A stretch of DNA of 14,856 nt from Pseudomonadota bacterium. Its GTDB lineage: Bacteria; Bdellovibrionota; Oligoflexia; Oligoflexales; Oligoflexaceae. The position numbers and the translations under genes are program-made. The stretch covers positions 1 to 14,856 of the forward strand of contig JAKQGS010000189.1 in assembly GCA_029556045.1 (NCBI GenBank), written 5' to 3'. The notes under the pieces were generated by a model that was given only the letters and a program-made list of their open reading frames with translations, searched no databases and was not told the DNA's origin. Of the stretch, positions 1 to 6,519 are shown in pieces (position 1 is the first letter of the stretch; each line of letters starts with the position of its first letter).

Positions 1-76
1 GGGCCATACGCAACCGTTGCCAGGCCAGTACTCCCGCCAAAGCCAGCCCACCACCCAGTCCCCACAACCATTCCAT
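1..76 (-). CDS. N-terminus of a membrane-anchored protein (partial)
   Basis: Only the first 25 codons lie in the window; the gene runs off the left edge. The translation is one hydrophobic, Gly/Leu/Ala-rich segment followed by basic residues (ending WQRLRMA). That is the pattern of an N-terminal transmembrane anchor with the rest of the protein in the cytoplasm. There is no cysteine lipobox. Two adjacent ATG codons exist (ending at 79 and 76). The second is preferred because an AGGGGA Shine-Dalgarno-like sequence then sits about six bases upstream. Candidates with this type of N-terminus include RmuC-like or ZapG-like proteins, but 25 residues do not allow a family call. Confidence 0.45.
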   Translation of the reverse strand, partial: MEWLWGLGGGLALAGVLAWQRLRMA

Positions 77-141
77 CATATTCCCCTATTGATTGATGTC
101 GTTGGCAGGTTGCGGGCGGGGGCTAAAAATTGCAACAGCAA

Positions 142-166
142 AACAAAAACCGCCCAGGGGGGCGGT
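142..166 (-). terminator. Rho-independent terminator after the haem lipoprotein
   Basis: Read on the minus strand, this is a perfect 7-bp stem (ACCGCCC / GGGCGGT) with a 4-base loop. It is followed by a T-rich run, TTTTTGTTTTG, part of which overlaps the last base pair of the stem. It lies 40 bases past the stop codon of the lipoprotein gene at 206-769 and upstream of the partial gene at 1-76, so it separates two minus-strand transcription units. Confidence 0.8.
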
Positions 167-205
167 CGCGATTAAGATGTCAATATATTCAATATTTTCC
201 GAATG

Positions 206-769
206 TTATTGAGGATACCCCGCCGCCACCCAAGCCTTGATCTTTTGCAGATCACCAGCGGATACATCGGGATAATTGCTGATGGGCATGCCGCCGCCTT
301 CAATCTCCTGAATCGACTTGCTGGCTCCCGCTTTGGCACCGGCATAACTTTCCAGGTCATAGCCAGCTGTCTTTTTCGCGGTGGAATGACAGGATGCTCC
401 CACACAGGAAGTTTTGAAAATTGGCGCAACCACCGTGGCAAAAATCAAATTTGAACCTGGCGGGGGCGGATTGGGAGTTTCATCTCCTTTAGTGCCCCCG
501 TTATCGACTGGAGTATCATCACCAGTGTCGGCCGGAGGTGTACTGCTGCCGTCATCCTCGCTCCCGTCGGTATTATCCGTCGTTCCCCCAGCATCGCTGC
601 CCCCTTGTTGCTGGTCTGTATTGGAGCTTTCCTGACTGGGTTTACCAGCTGATGTTCCATCTCCAGCAGTTCTACGAGTGCGGGTATTTTCCTCCGATGG
701 CTCAAGACTGGAGCAACCGAAAGCTAAAAAAAGCATGAAACTGGTGGAGAGCAAGCGAAGTGCGGGCAT
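206..769 (-). CDS. Lipoprotein with a c-type-haem-like C-terminal domain (CX4CH)
   Basis: A 187-residue predicted outer-envelope lipoprotein. A hydrophobic signal peptide ends in the lipobox AFGC, with Cys19 the likely lipidated residue. Residues 20 to about 106 form a low-complexity linker rich in Gly, Asp, Ser, Thr and Pro. The C-terminal 80 residues carry C122-VGAS-C127-H128, a CX4CH arrangement. Further on are a GGGMP segment (Met161, a possible distal haem ligand) and an L-xx-I-xx-W-V-xx-G-x-P ending. Small cytochrome c domains commonly end in this way. A covalently haem-bound, periplasm-facing electron carrier is therefore likely, but the spacing differs from the usual CXXCH. The start at 769 is chosen over the longer frame from 802 because it begins the signal peptide directly and has an AGGGGGA ribosome-binding sequence upstream. 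A terminator follows at 142-166. Confidence 0.75.
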   Translation of the reverse strand: MPALRLLSTSFMLFLAFGCSSLEPSEENTRTRRTAGDGTSAGKPSQESSNTDQQQGGSDAGGTTDNTDGSEDDGSSTPPADTGDDTPVDNGGTKGDETPNPPPPGSNLIFATVVAPIFKTSCVGASCHSTAKKTAGYDLESYAGAKAGASKSIQEIEGGGMPISNYPDVSAGDLQKIKAWVAAGYPQ

Positions 770-899
770 AAACGGATTCCCCCTGTGATTGGCGAAGCAC
801 AAATGGCGTTAAAGCCGGCTCAAACCACTTAACGGAAGAAAAGTCTGCAAACTTGAGAGGATGTTACAAAAGTATATTTTATTGAACACTTTCAGATAG

Positions 900-927
900 T
901 TGTATGGCATCAAAACCCGACTATAAC
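900..927 (+). promoter_or_regulatory. Candidate promoter for the plus-strand lipoprotein
   Basis: A sigma70-like pair, TTGTAT (900-905) and TATAAC (922-927), has a 16-base spacer. It would give a leader of about 100 bases before the ATG at 1035. The -10 hexamer lies inside a small inverted repeat (916-932). The assignment is by eye only, and other AT-rich hexamers exist nearby (for example TATAAA at 948-953). Confidence 0.35.
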
Positions 928-932
928 TCGGG
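916..932. repeat. Inverted repeat around the candidate -10 element
   Basis: CCCGA (916-920) and TCGGG (928-932) are perfect complements around the 7-base spacer CTATAAC. If 922-927 is a real -10 element, the repeat would overlap RNA polymerase contact points and could be an operator. It could equally be a chance dyad. Confidence 0.35.
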
Positions 933-964
933 AGCGATGGCACAAATTATAAACTTTTAGGCTC

Positions 965-987
965 ATACGACCGAATAGACCTCGTAT
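965..987. repeat. Inverted repeat in the lipoprotein leader region
   Basis: ATACGA (965-970) and TCGTAT (982-987) are perfect 6-base complements separated by 11 bases. The centre-to-centre distance is 17 bases. It lies between the candidate promoter and the ribosome-binding site of the gene at 1035. It could act as a protein-binding dyad or an RNA hairpin. Confidence 0.3.
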
Positions 988-994
988 AACCGAA

Positions 995-1016
995 GGTCCT
1001 GCAATCAGCAGGGACC
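995..1016 (+). promoter_or_regulatory. Leader stem-loop upstream of the lipoprotein start
   Basis: GGTCCTGC (995-1002) pairs with GCAGGGACC (1008-1016), giving an 8-bp stem with a single bulged G and a 5-base loop. It ends about ten bases before the GAGG Shine-Dalgarno sequence (1026-1029) of the gene at 1035. It could therefore affect mRNA stability or translation. No T-run follows, so it is not a terminator. Confidence 0.35.
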
Positions 1017-1034
1017 AGAAGCAGTGAGGCCAAC

Positions 1035-1790
1035 ATGAAGTTTCGTACCCCCGTTCGTATCGGCCTGGTTGTCGCCGCGATGATGCTCATGACCCATTGT
1101 GCTCCCAGCAAAAATTCCAAGGTGGTTCCTCCCACGAACCGCAATGCGGGCGATGATGCCCAGGGCAACTCACCCCATAGCAACCAGCAAGGCCCGGCCA
1201 CCCCAGTGGTTCCGGAAGACACTCTGAGCGGTGACTTAGGAGGAATGGGAGGCGAAAACGAAGGAGAGCAACAGCAGCAACAACCGCCACCCGATGGTGG
1301 GATTGTCATGCCACCAAGCTCGGGAACTGGCACCCCGGCACCGGCACCGACACCAACTCCAACGCCCACACCGACTCCCGGATCGGGTTCCACCCCCGCC
1401 TTTTTAAAGGGTAGCTGGATGAATTGTGCGTCTGGCAGCCAATTCACAGGGATCACCTATATATTTGGTGATGGCGGCAGTGGCATCATCTCGAAAAAGA
1501 TCTACACGGATGGAACATGCAAGACACTGGCGGCCACACAGATTGGGGCCAAAGACAGCAAATTCACCTTTAAGGTTGGGGATTCCATCGGCACCAACAC
1601 TTACAAATTTGATAAAACCACCGCTCTTTCTGTCAGCATCACCAACTATGGTGCCATCATGATCAATGGATCATCGCTTTACTTTGACAGCCAAAACGAT
1701 GTCGCGGTCACGTCTAAATCCGCACCTGGCGGATCCGATGCGACACGTGCGACTTCCATAAATATGAACAAAACCTACGTGAAGCAGTAA
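1035..1790 (+). CDS. Lipoprotein with Pro/Thr linker and unknown C-terminal domain
   Basis: A 251-residue predicted lipoprotein. Basic residues and a hydrophobic segment end in the lipobox MTHC, with Cys22 the likely lipidated residue. Residues 23 to about 120 are a flexible linker. It contains a five-glutamine run (79-83) and a Pro-Ala/Pro-Thr repeat (101-115) that probably spans peptidoglycan or presents the C-terminus. Residues 123-251 form a compact domain starting FLKGSW. It has two cysteines (131 and 162), many beta-branched residues and a YTDGTC segment. It looks beta-rich, perhaps a lipocalin-like barrel, but I do not recognise a named family. GAGG at 1026-1029 supports the start. The gene converges on the protease-like gene with only four bases between stop codons and no separate terminator. 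Confidence 0.75.
   Translation: MKFRTPVRIGLVVAAMMLMTHCAPSKNSKVVPPTNRNAGDDAQGNSPHSNQQGPATPVVPEDTLSGDLGGMGGENEGEQQQQQPPPDGGIVMPPSSGTGTPAPAPTPTPTPTPTPGSGSTPAFLKGSWMNCASGSQFTGITYIFGDGGSGIISKKIYTDGTCKTLAATQIGAKDSKFTFKVGDSIGTNTYKFDKTTALSVSITNYGAIMINGSSLYFDSQNDVAVTSKSAPGGSDATRATSINMNKTYVKQ
1335..1379 (+). repeat. Hexamer-like tandem repeat encoding Pro-Ala/Pro-Thr linker
   Basis: Imperfect CC-N-ACN / CC-N-GCN hexamers repeat through this 45-base stretch and encode alternating Pro-Ala and Pro-Thr. The codons vary at third positions, so recent expansion is not obvious. Length variation between strains is nevertheless plausible. Confidence 0.6.
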
Positions 1791-1794
1791 TGCG

Positions 1795-3543
1795 TCAAGG
1801 GGCCAAATTTCCACGCACCGGGGTGCCATTCAAGCGACAACCGTCGACCACCTGCTCATCCGAAAGAGGAGCCGGGGATCGATAGCGAAAAAACGTCGAA
1901 CGCCCAGCGGGTAAAACGGCAGATCCGTTAGGCAACTCAGTCCGATGATGCCACCAGCCATCCCCATCCTGAACAGGATCATGCCATTGCCCATCCAATT
2001 CCATCGCCAGGGGAAACCGACAGGAAAAATCCCACGATTTGATGGAGACGGTACCAGGCACCACCCATTCCAATGATCCCTGCGTCCGCAAAACAAAGGA
2101 TGGAGTTTCAGTGGGATTGACAGGAAACGTCGATAGAACCAGAGGTTGCTGCAGAAGAGGCCCCGCCAATCGCATCAGGGTCTTCCCTCTTTGGCTACCC
2201 TTTTTCCAGCGTGCTTCATAGTCTCCGATGTTACACACCACATCAGAGGGGCTGGCCTGAAAATTATTGCCGCTCCGTTCGGTGATTTGCATCACGTCGC
2301 TTTCATGAAGCAGATAATTCTCAAAATAAAGAGTCTTCCCCCCCTGCTGCTTCCGCTGTTGCGGACTAAACCTTATGGTCATATCTGGAGTATGGCACAT
2401 GAGGAGAAGGTGATCCTGAGTTTCCACACTCAGTTGATAGGATTCACCAGTCGGTCCCCGGACCTCGTAAAGAAAGGGGTTCGTCCCATTTTCCGTCTTC
2501 CAAAGGGTTGCGGTCCACACGCTCCCATTCCCAACGGCAATAGTGCAGGGGGAACCTAGTGAAATACCGCTGATGCTACCATTGAGAGCTTTCCAATCCA
2601 GGCCAGGATTGATGATGGTGGCATGACTAAACAGACCATTGCCGCTCCAGATGTCCTGCAGGGACCGATAGGGTTCGTAACATGTTCGACGGATACGCTC
2701 CACGAGTTCGGATGACATCCCGGAAATTTCGCGGCGATTTTGAGTCATGGTGGCTTCAATCCACGCTGTATAGGTTGAAGTTCGGGTCACCAGCATGGGA
2801 TAAGCATCCCCCTGACACCCCTCAAATGCGGATGTTTGCGCGAGGCCCACCTGCACAGGGGAGCCATCCTCGCTGACCGCCACAACAGGCATACCTGCAT
2901 CCCCATCACAGAAAGCCGGACCCGTTGAACGGAGGTTGCCGACGCACATCATGGATGATGAAAATCGAGCGCGATCAGCTTTGGTCAGCAGGGCGCGGCA
3001 TTGCCGCGGGGGGATGGTGGTCACCGTATTTTCCCGCCAGAAATCGTCATAGATTCCACCGAAGTTGGAGATATTACCCAGCCCCCCCAACACGACAGTT
3101 CCGCTACCACTTTGATCGGGGAAATTGGGGACCTGGTTAAGGGGCAACACTTCTACCGATATCGCCGCGCTATAGTTCACCAACTGCAGCAACGCCACAT
3201 CATGGGCTCCCGTCAGGGGATTATAGTCGGGGTGAATCGTCACCGACTGCACAGGAATCGGGATACGTTGATCCGCTGGCAACCTCAATTGGGATCCTGC
3301 CATCACGGAAAGGGCAAATTGTCGCTTGGCAACACAATGGGCCGAGGTCATCACCATATCAGCGGCGATAAAGCTGCCACCACAACTGGGTTCAACCTCA
3401 TTGGCATCCAGAATCCCGGCAACGTAGAGCGGCGCGGTAGCGGGGGTTCCCCCGATCATGGCGAGTCGTGATGAATCTGAGCGGCCGCAAGCCAGCGCCA
3501 GCCACAAAACCCATACACTAAGACCCCAATTCAAGTGTCTCAT
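1795..3543 (-). CDS. Chymotrypsin-fold (S1) lipoprotein lacking the catalytic serine
   Basis: A 582-residue exported protein. The signal peptide ends LALAC with Cys19, a loose lipobox, so lipidation is likely but not certain. MIGG at 29-32 matches the mature N-terminus of S1 proteases. Residues 30 to about 265 follow the trypsin fold: TSAHC with His69, HDVALL with Asp115, and cysteine pairs 54/70, 182/200 and 212/243 in the usual positions. The nucleophile motif, normally GDSGGP, reads G214-D-A-G-M-P, so the serine is Ala216 (codon GCA). The base of the specificity pocket also lacks the trypsin Asp. Residues about 270-582 form a long C-terminal extension with several cysteines that I do not recognise. 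The protein is most likely a non-cleaving binding or regulatory homologue. The start has a GAAGGGG ribosome-binding sequence six bases upstream. Confidence 0.85.
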   Translation of the reverse strand: MRHLNWGLSVWVLWLALACGRSDSSRLAMIGGTPATAPLYVAGILDANEVEPSCGGSFIAADMVMTSAHCVAKRQFALSVMAGSQLRLPADQRIPIPVQSVTIHPDYNPLTGAHDVALLQLVNYSAAISVEVLPLNQVPNFPDQSGSGTVVLGGLGNISNFGGIYDDFWRENTVTTIPPRQCRALLTKADRARFSSSMMCVGNLRSTGPAFCDGDAGMPVVAVSEDGSPVQVGLAQTSAFEGCQGDAYPMLVTRTSTYTAWIEATMTQNRREISGMSSELVERIRRTCYEPYRSLQDIWSGNGLFSHATIINPGLDWKALNGSISGISLGSPCTIAVGNGSVWTATLWKTENGTNPFLYEVRGPTGESYQLSVETQDHLLLMCHTPDMTIRFSPQQRKQQGGKTLYFENYLLHESDVMQITERSGNNFQASPSDVVCNIGDYEARWKKGSQRGKTLMRLAGPLLQQPLVLSTFPVNPTETPSFVLRTQGSLEWVVPGTVSIKSWDFSCRFPLAMELDGQWHDPVQDGDGWWHHRTELPNGSAVLPAGRSTFFRYRSPAPLSDEQVVDGCRLNGTPVRGNLAP

Positions 3544-3552
3544 GCATCACCC

Positions 3553-3594
3553 CTTCGTCAGAATTTATAAGGAGCAGTCCTTGGCCGGACGAAG
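3553..3594 (-). promoter_or_regulatory. Nested inverted repeat upstream of the protease-like gene
   Basis: The outer arms CTTCGTC (3553-3559) and GACGAAG (3588-3594) are perfect 7-base complements. Inside them AAGGA (3569-3573) and TCCTT (3578-3582) form a second 5-base stem around GCAG. On the minus strand one outer arm abuts the GGGG Shine-Dalgarno sequence of the gene starting at 3543. A TATAAA -10-like hexamer lies between the arms. The element fills most of the 54-base gap after the antiporter stop codon. It could be an operator, a leader hairpin or a weak terminator for the antiporter operon, although no T-run follows. Confidence 0.4.
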
Positions 3595-3597
3595 CCC

Positions 3598-4920
3598 CTA
3601 CGCCTTTTGTTTCAGCTTCCACGACAAGAGTGGCGGGGTCACCAGAGTGGTCAGCATCACCATGATCACGATAGCCGCGTATAGCGCTTCATCAATAACC
3701 CGTTCGGTGCCGATCATCAGGGTTGCACCAATGGATGCAAAGATCAACCCCACCTCACCACGGGGAATCATGCCAATACCGATCAGAATACGATCGACCT
3801 TCTTTTCCAGCACCGCAAAACCACAAATCTGTTTGCCCATGATAGCCAGGGTCGTCAATACCAGGGCTATGCTGATAACAGAGCCACTGCCCAACACCTT
3901 AAGGTCCACATTAAATCCCATCATCACGAAAAAAAGCGGGCTGAAAAATCGCGATAACGGCATGATGGCCGGATGCAGAGGATCTTCATTTTTCGGAAAA
4001 AATTTTTCAAATCCCGTCCCGTCGATGATCATCCCAGCAGCAAAAGCCCCCACGATCGGCGCCAATCCCACCGCATGGGCCAGCCATGACATGAAAAAAC
4101 AAAGAGCCAGGGACGAAAGCAGCAGCATACCCTGCTGCCGCAGTTTACCCGCAAAACGAAACAATAGAGGAGCCAGACGGGCACCAATCACAAAGGCCCC
4201 AATTAAAAACACAAACGCCTTGAGGGATATCATGCCCACGTCGCGCCAGGGAATTTCCGCAGCTGAGGCGCCGGCGGCATTAACGCTGGCAATGACCCCC
4301 GTCACAACCGCCAAAACCAGCAGTCCCATGATGTCGTCGATGACCGCGGCCCCCAGAATAATATGGGCTTCTTTACGATTGGATTGCCCGAGATCTTTCA
4401 AGACCCGCGCGGTGATGCCAACACTGGTGGCACAGAGGGTGGCACCCACAAAAGCATGCACATAAATGGAATGCTCAGGCATCATGATCTGCGATCCCAT
4501 CCACCCCAGAGCAAAGGGTGCCACCACCCCAACGCTGGCCACCAGCAGGGCCGACCATCCCACCGTCAAAAATTCTTTGATATTCGATTCCAGACCAACT
4601 TCAAAGAGGAGCAGGATCACCCCCAACTCCGCCATGAGTTTCAGGGTTTCTGTTTGCCCCAGAAATTCAAAACCTTCAAACCCGAACAGAATCAAATTGC
4701 CCAATACCACACCGGCCATCAGTTCCCCGAGAACCGCCGACTGGCGCAGCAGGTTGGCGATATAGGCACCAAATCGTCCCGCCATCAGCAGAATGGCGAG
4801 CCCCAGCAGCACGTTGGGAAACTGCCCACCGTCACCTGCAGCCAGAGCCACTTCGGACACGACGATACCCATGATTGCAATACCCCAGCGCATGGTGATA
4901 GGCCCCCATTGCTTCATCAT
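3598..4920 (-). CDS. CPA2-family cation/proton antiporter (NapA/GerN-like)
   Basis: A 440-residue inner-membrane protein made almost wholly of hydrophobic segments, about 12-13 helices. It would exchange Na+ or K+ for protons. Diagnostic features are LGELMAGVVLGN near the N-terminus, GATLCATSVGI (159-169), and the ion-binding Asp pair in AAVIDD (D195, D196), shared with electrogenic Na+/H+ antiporters such as NapA. MIPRGEVGL (R387, E389) follows near the end. There is no C-terminal RCK/TrkA-N domain, so it is not a full-length KefB/KefC channel. It starts one base after the stop codon of the upstream reductase (TGA-C-ATG), so the two are almost certainly co-transcribed and translationally coupled. 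Ion specificity cannot be read from the sequence. Confidence 0.9.
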   Translation of the reverse strand: MMKQWGPITMRWGIAIMGIVVSEVALAAGDGGQFPNVLLGLAILLMAGRFGAYIANLLRQSAVLGELMAGVVLGNLILFGFEGFEFLGQTETLKLMAELGVILLLFEVGLESNIKEFLTVGWSALLVASVGVVAPFALGWMGSQIMMPEHSIYVHAFVGATLCATSVGITARVLKDLGQSNRKEAHIILGAAVIDDIMGLLVLAVVTGVIASVNAAGASAAEIPWRDVGMISLKAFVFLIGAFVIGARLAPLLFRFAGKLRQQGMLLLSSLALCFFMSWLAHAVGLAPIVGAFAAGMIIDGTGFEKFFPKNEDPLHPAIMPLSRFFSPLFFVMMGFNVDLKVLGSGSVISIALVLTTLAIMGKQICGFAVLEKKVDRILIGIGMIPRGEVGLIFASIGATLMIGTERVIDEALYAAIVIMVMLTTLVTPPLLSWKLKQKA

Positions 4921-4921
4921 G

Positions 4922-6358
4922 TCACCGCCTCATCGCATGAAATTTCTGCAACAGCCCCAAAGCCCACTGGGGGGCATGGGCTTTTTTCCACACACCTGCC
5001 GCATACTTATTGGCTTCCACAAAGGTGGGATAGGCGTGAATGGTTCCTAGAATGCGATTCATGCCAAAGCCATTCTTCATGGCACTCACATATTCCGAGA
5101 TCAGCTCCCCCGCCAGATGGGAGACGATGGTAGCCCCCAGGATTTTATCGGAGCCGGGTTTGGTCAGCACTTTCACCATGCCGTGATCCTCTGATTCCGT
5201 GATCGCACGATCAAGATCGTCCACATGATAACGGGTCACTTCATAGGGAATGCCTGCTTCCCGTGCGGATTTCTCCGTGTGACCGACCGTGGCAATTTCC
5301 GGATCCGTGAACGTTGCCCATGAAATAACGCTATAGTCCACCGCAAATTTTTTGAATGGGGAGAACAAACCATTCACGGCGCAGTACCAGGCCTGATGGG
5401 ACGCTGTGTGGGTAAACTGATAAGGACCCGCCACATCACCGCAGGCAAAAATGTGTTTCTGCGCCGTCCGGAGATAAGGATCGACTTTGATGGTACCGTT
5501 AGGATTCAATTCAATACCCAGCTTATCCCAGTCGATGCCAGCGGTGTTGGGTTTACGGCCAGTTGCAAAAATAATTTCATCGAAGGGCAAGTGTGTGGTT
5601 GCCCCTTTTTTATCACGGCATAACAATATTTTCTCCTGCTCCTCCCGGATGATCTCCTCCCCCACCACGCCGTTCAGCAGATGAATGCCTTCCTGACGAA
5701 AACGATCGATGACGATTTGCGCCACATCATCGTCCTCACGTGGCAGGATACGATCCGCCAGATCAATCTGGGTCACATGAGAGCCCAGTCGACGAAAAGC
5801 CTGCGCCATCTCACAGCCGATAGGCCCACCTCCCACCACGATCAGACGCTTGGGCAGCTCCTTCATCTCCCAAAGGCTTTCCGAAGTCCGGTACGTCACT
5901 CCGTCAAGGCCCTTGATAGGCGGTACAAAGGGGGATGCTCCCAGGGCCAGCACGATATTTTTAGTTTTCAGCAGCCGCTGTCCCACCCTGACCGTGTAGG
6001 GATCCACAATTTCCGCATGCCCATGGATGCACTCCACCCCCAGGCCGGTATACCGCTCGACGCTATCGTGAGGTTCAATCATGCGAATCTTTTCATGCAC
6101 CCGCTTCATGACATCCGCGAAGTCAAAATCAAACTGCACATTTTTAACGCCGAGTTCCTTGTGCCTTCGCAGTTCATGCATATAGCGGGCGGTGCGGATC
6201 AGAGCTTTGGAAGGAACACAGCCATAATTCAGGCAATCCCCCCCCATTTTAGAGCGTTCAATCAGGGCGACCTTGGCTTTAACGGCAGCTGCAATATAGG
6301 CACTGACCAGCCCTCCGGCACCGGCTCCGATCACCACCATGTTGTACCGTTCGCTCAT
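4922..6358 (-). CDS. FAD-dependent pyridine nucleotide-disulfide oxidoreductase (MerA/Lpd-like)
   Basis: A 478-residue soluble flavoprotein of the class I disulfide reductase family, which includes dihydrolipoamide dehydrogenase and mercuric reductase. GAGAGG at 11-16 is the FAD dinucleotide fold. GGDCLNYGCVPSK holds the redox-active cysteines 42 and 47. VVGGGPIGCE is the NAD(P) fold, whose second strand ends in Asp (QIDLADRIL), favouring NADH. FACGDVAG is the second FAD motif. Near the C-terminus the segment corresponding to the Lpd HAHPT motif reads HAYPTFVE, so Tyr stands where Lpd has its catalytic His. As I recall, this is usual for a MerA-like subgroup of unknown substrate. No N-terminal mercury-binding domain or C-terminal vicinal cysteines are present, so mercury reduction is unlikely. 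AGGGG lies seven bases before the ATG. The antiporter gene follows one base later. Confidence 0.88.
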   Translation of the reverse strand: MSERYNMVVIGAGAGGLVSAYIAAAVKAKVALIERSKMGGDCLNYGCVPSKALIRTARYMHELRRHKELGVKNVQFDFDFADVMKRVHEKIRMIEPHDSVERYTGLGVECIHGHAEIVDPYTVRVGQRLLKTKNIVLALGASPFVPPIKGLDGVTYRTSESLWEMKELPKRLIVVGGGPIGCEMAQAFRRLGSHVTQIDLADRILPREDDDVAQIVIDRFRQEGIHLLNGVVGEEIIREEQEKILLCRDKKGATTHLPFDEIIFATGRKPNTAGIDWDKLGIELNPNGTIKVDPYLRTAQKHIFACGDVAGPYQFTHTASHQAWYCAVNGLFSPFKKFAVDYSVISWATFTDPEIATVGHTEKSAREAGIPYEVTRYHVDDLDRAITESEDHGMVKVLTKPGSDKILGATIVSHLAGELISEYVSAMKNGFGMNRILGTIHAYPTFVEANKYAAGVWKKAHAPQWALGLLQKFHAMRR

Positions 6359-6420
6359 GGAAAACCCCTTTCATTTACCGCAGCAATGGGCTAATGTTTT
6401 CGCCACAATTACAGAATGCT

Positions 6421-6450
6421 TTGAATTTATTATTAAATTGCAGGTATGAA
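6421..6450 (+). promoter_or_regulatory. Candidate promoter for the molybdopterin oxidoreductase
   Basis: TTGAAT (6421-6426) and TATGAA (6445-6450) are separated by 18 bases in the AT-rich centre of the 161-base divergent gap. The leader to the ATG at 6520 would be about 60 bases. This is a by-eye match to sigma70 consensus. The same AT-rich core must also hold the promoter of the minus-strand reductase/antiporter pair, which I could not place with confidence. Confidence 0.3.
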
Positions 6451-6519
6451 GTATTTTATCCGGTTTCACGGGTACAGGTAAACCCTGAGTCCCCCTAAAC
6501 TGGCACCGAGGTTTCCGAC

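Noticed and set aside
3458..4465. Open frame of 335 codons on the plus strand, antisense to the antiporter
   Set aside because: It is a shadow of the strongly conserved antiporter and of the start of the protease-like gene. Its translation is rich in Arg, Pro and Thr with no domain, and it has no ribosome-binding site.
4922..6358. Reading the FAD reductase as a true mercuric reductase (merA)
   Set aside because: There is no N-terminal metal-binding domain, no C-terminal vicinal cysteine pair, and no other mer genes. Only the shared disulfide-reductase core is present.
5681..6394. Open frame of 237 codons on the plus strand, antisense to the FAD reductase
   Set aside because: It lies almost wholly inside the reductase gene, whose motifs are unmistakable. 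The antisense product shows no domain or signal.
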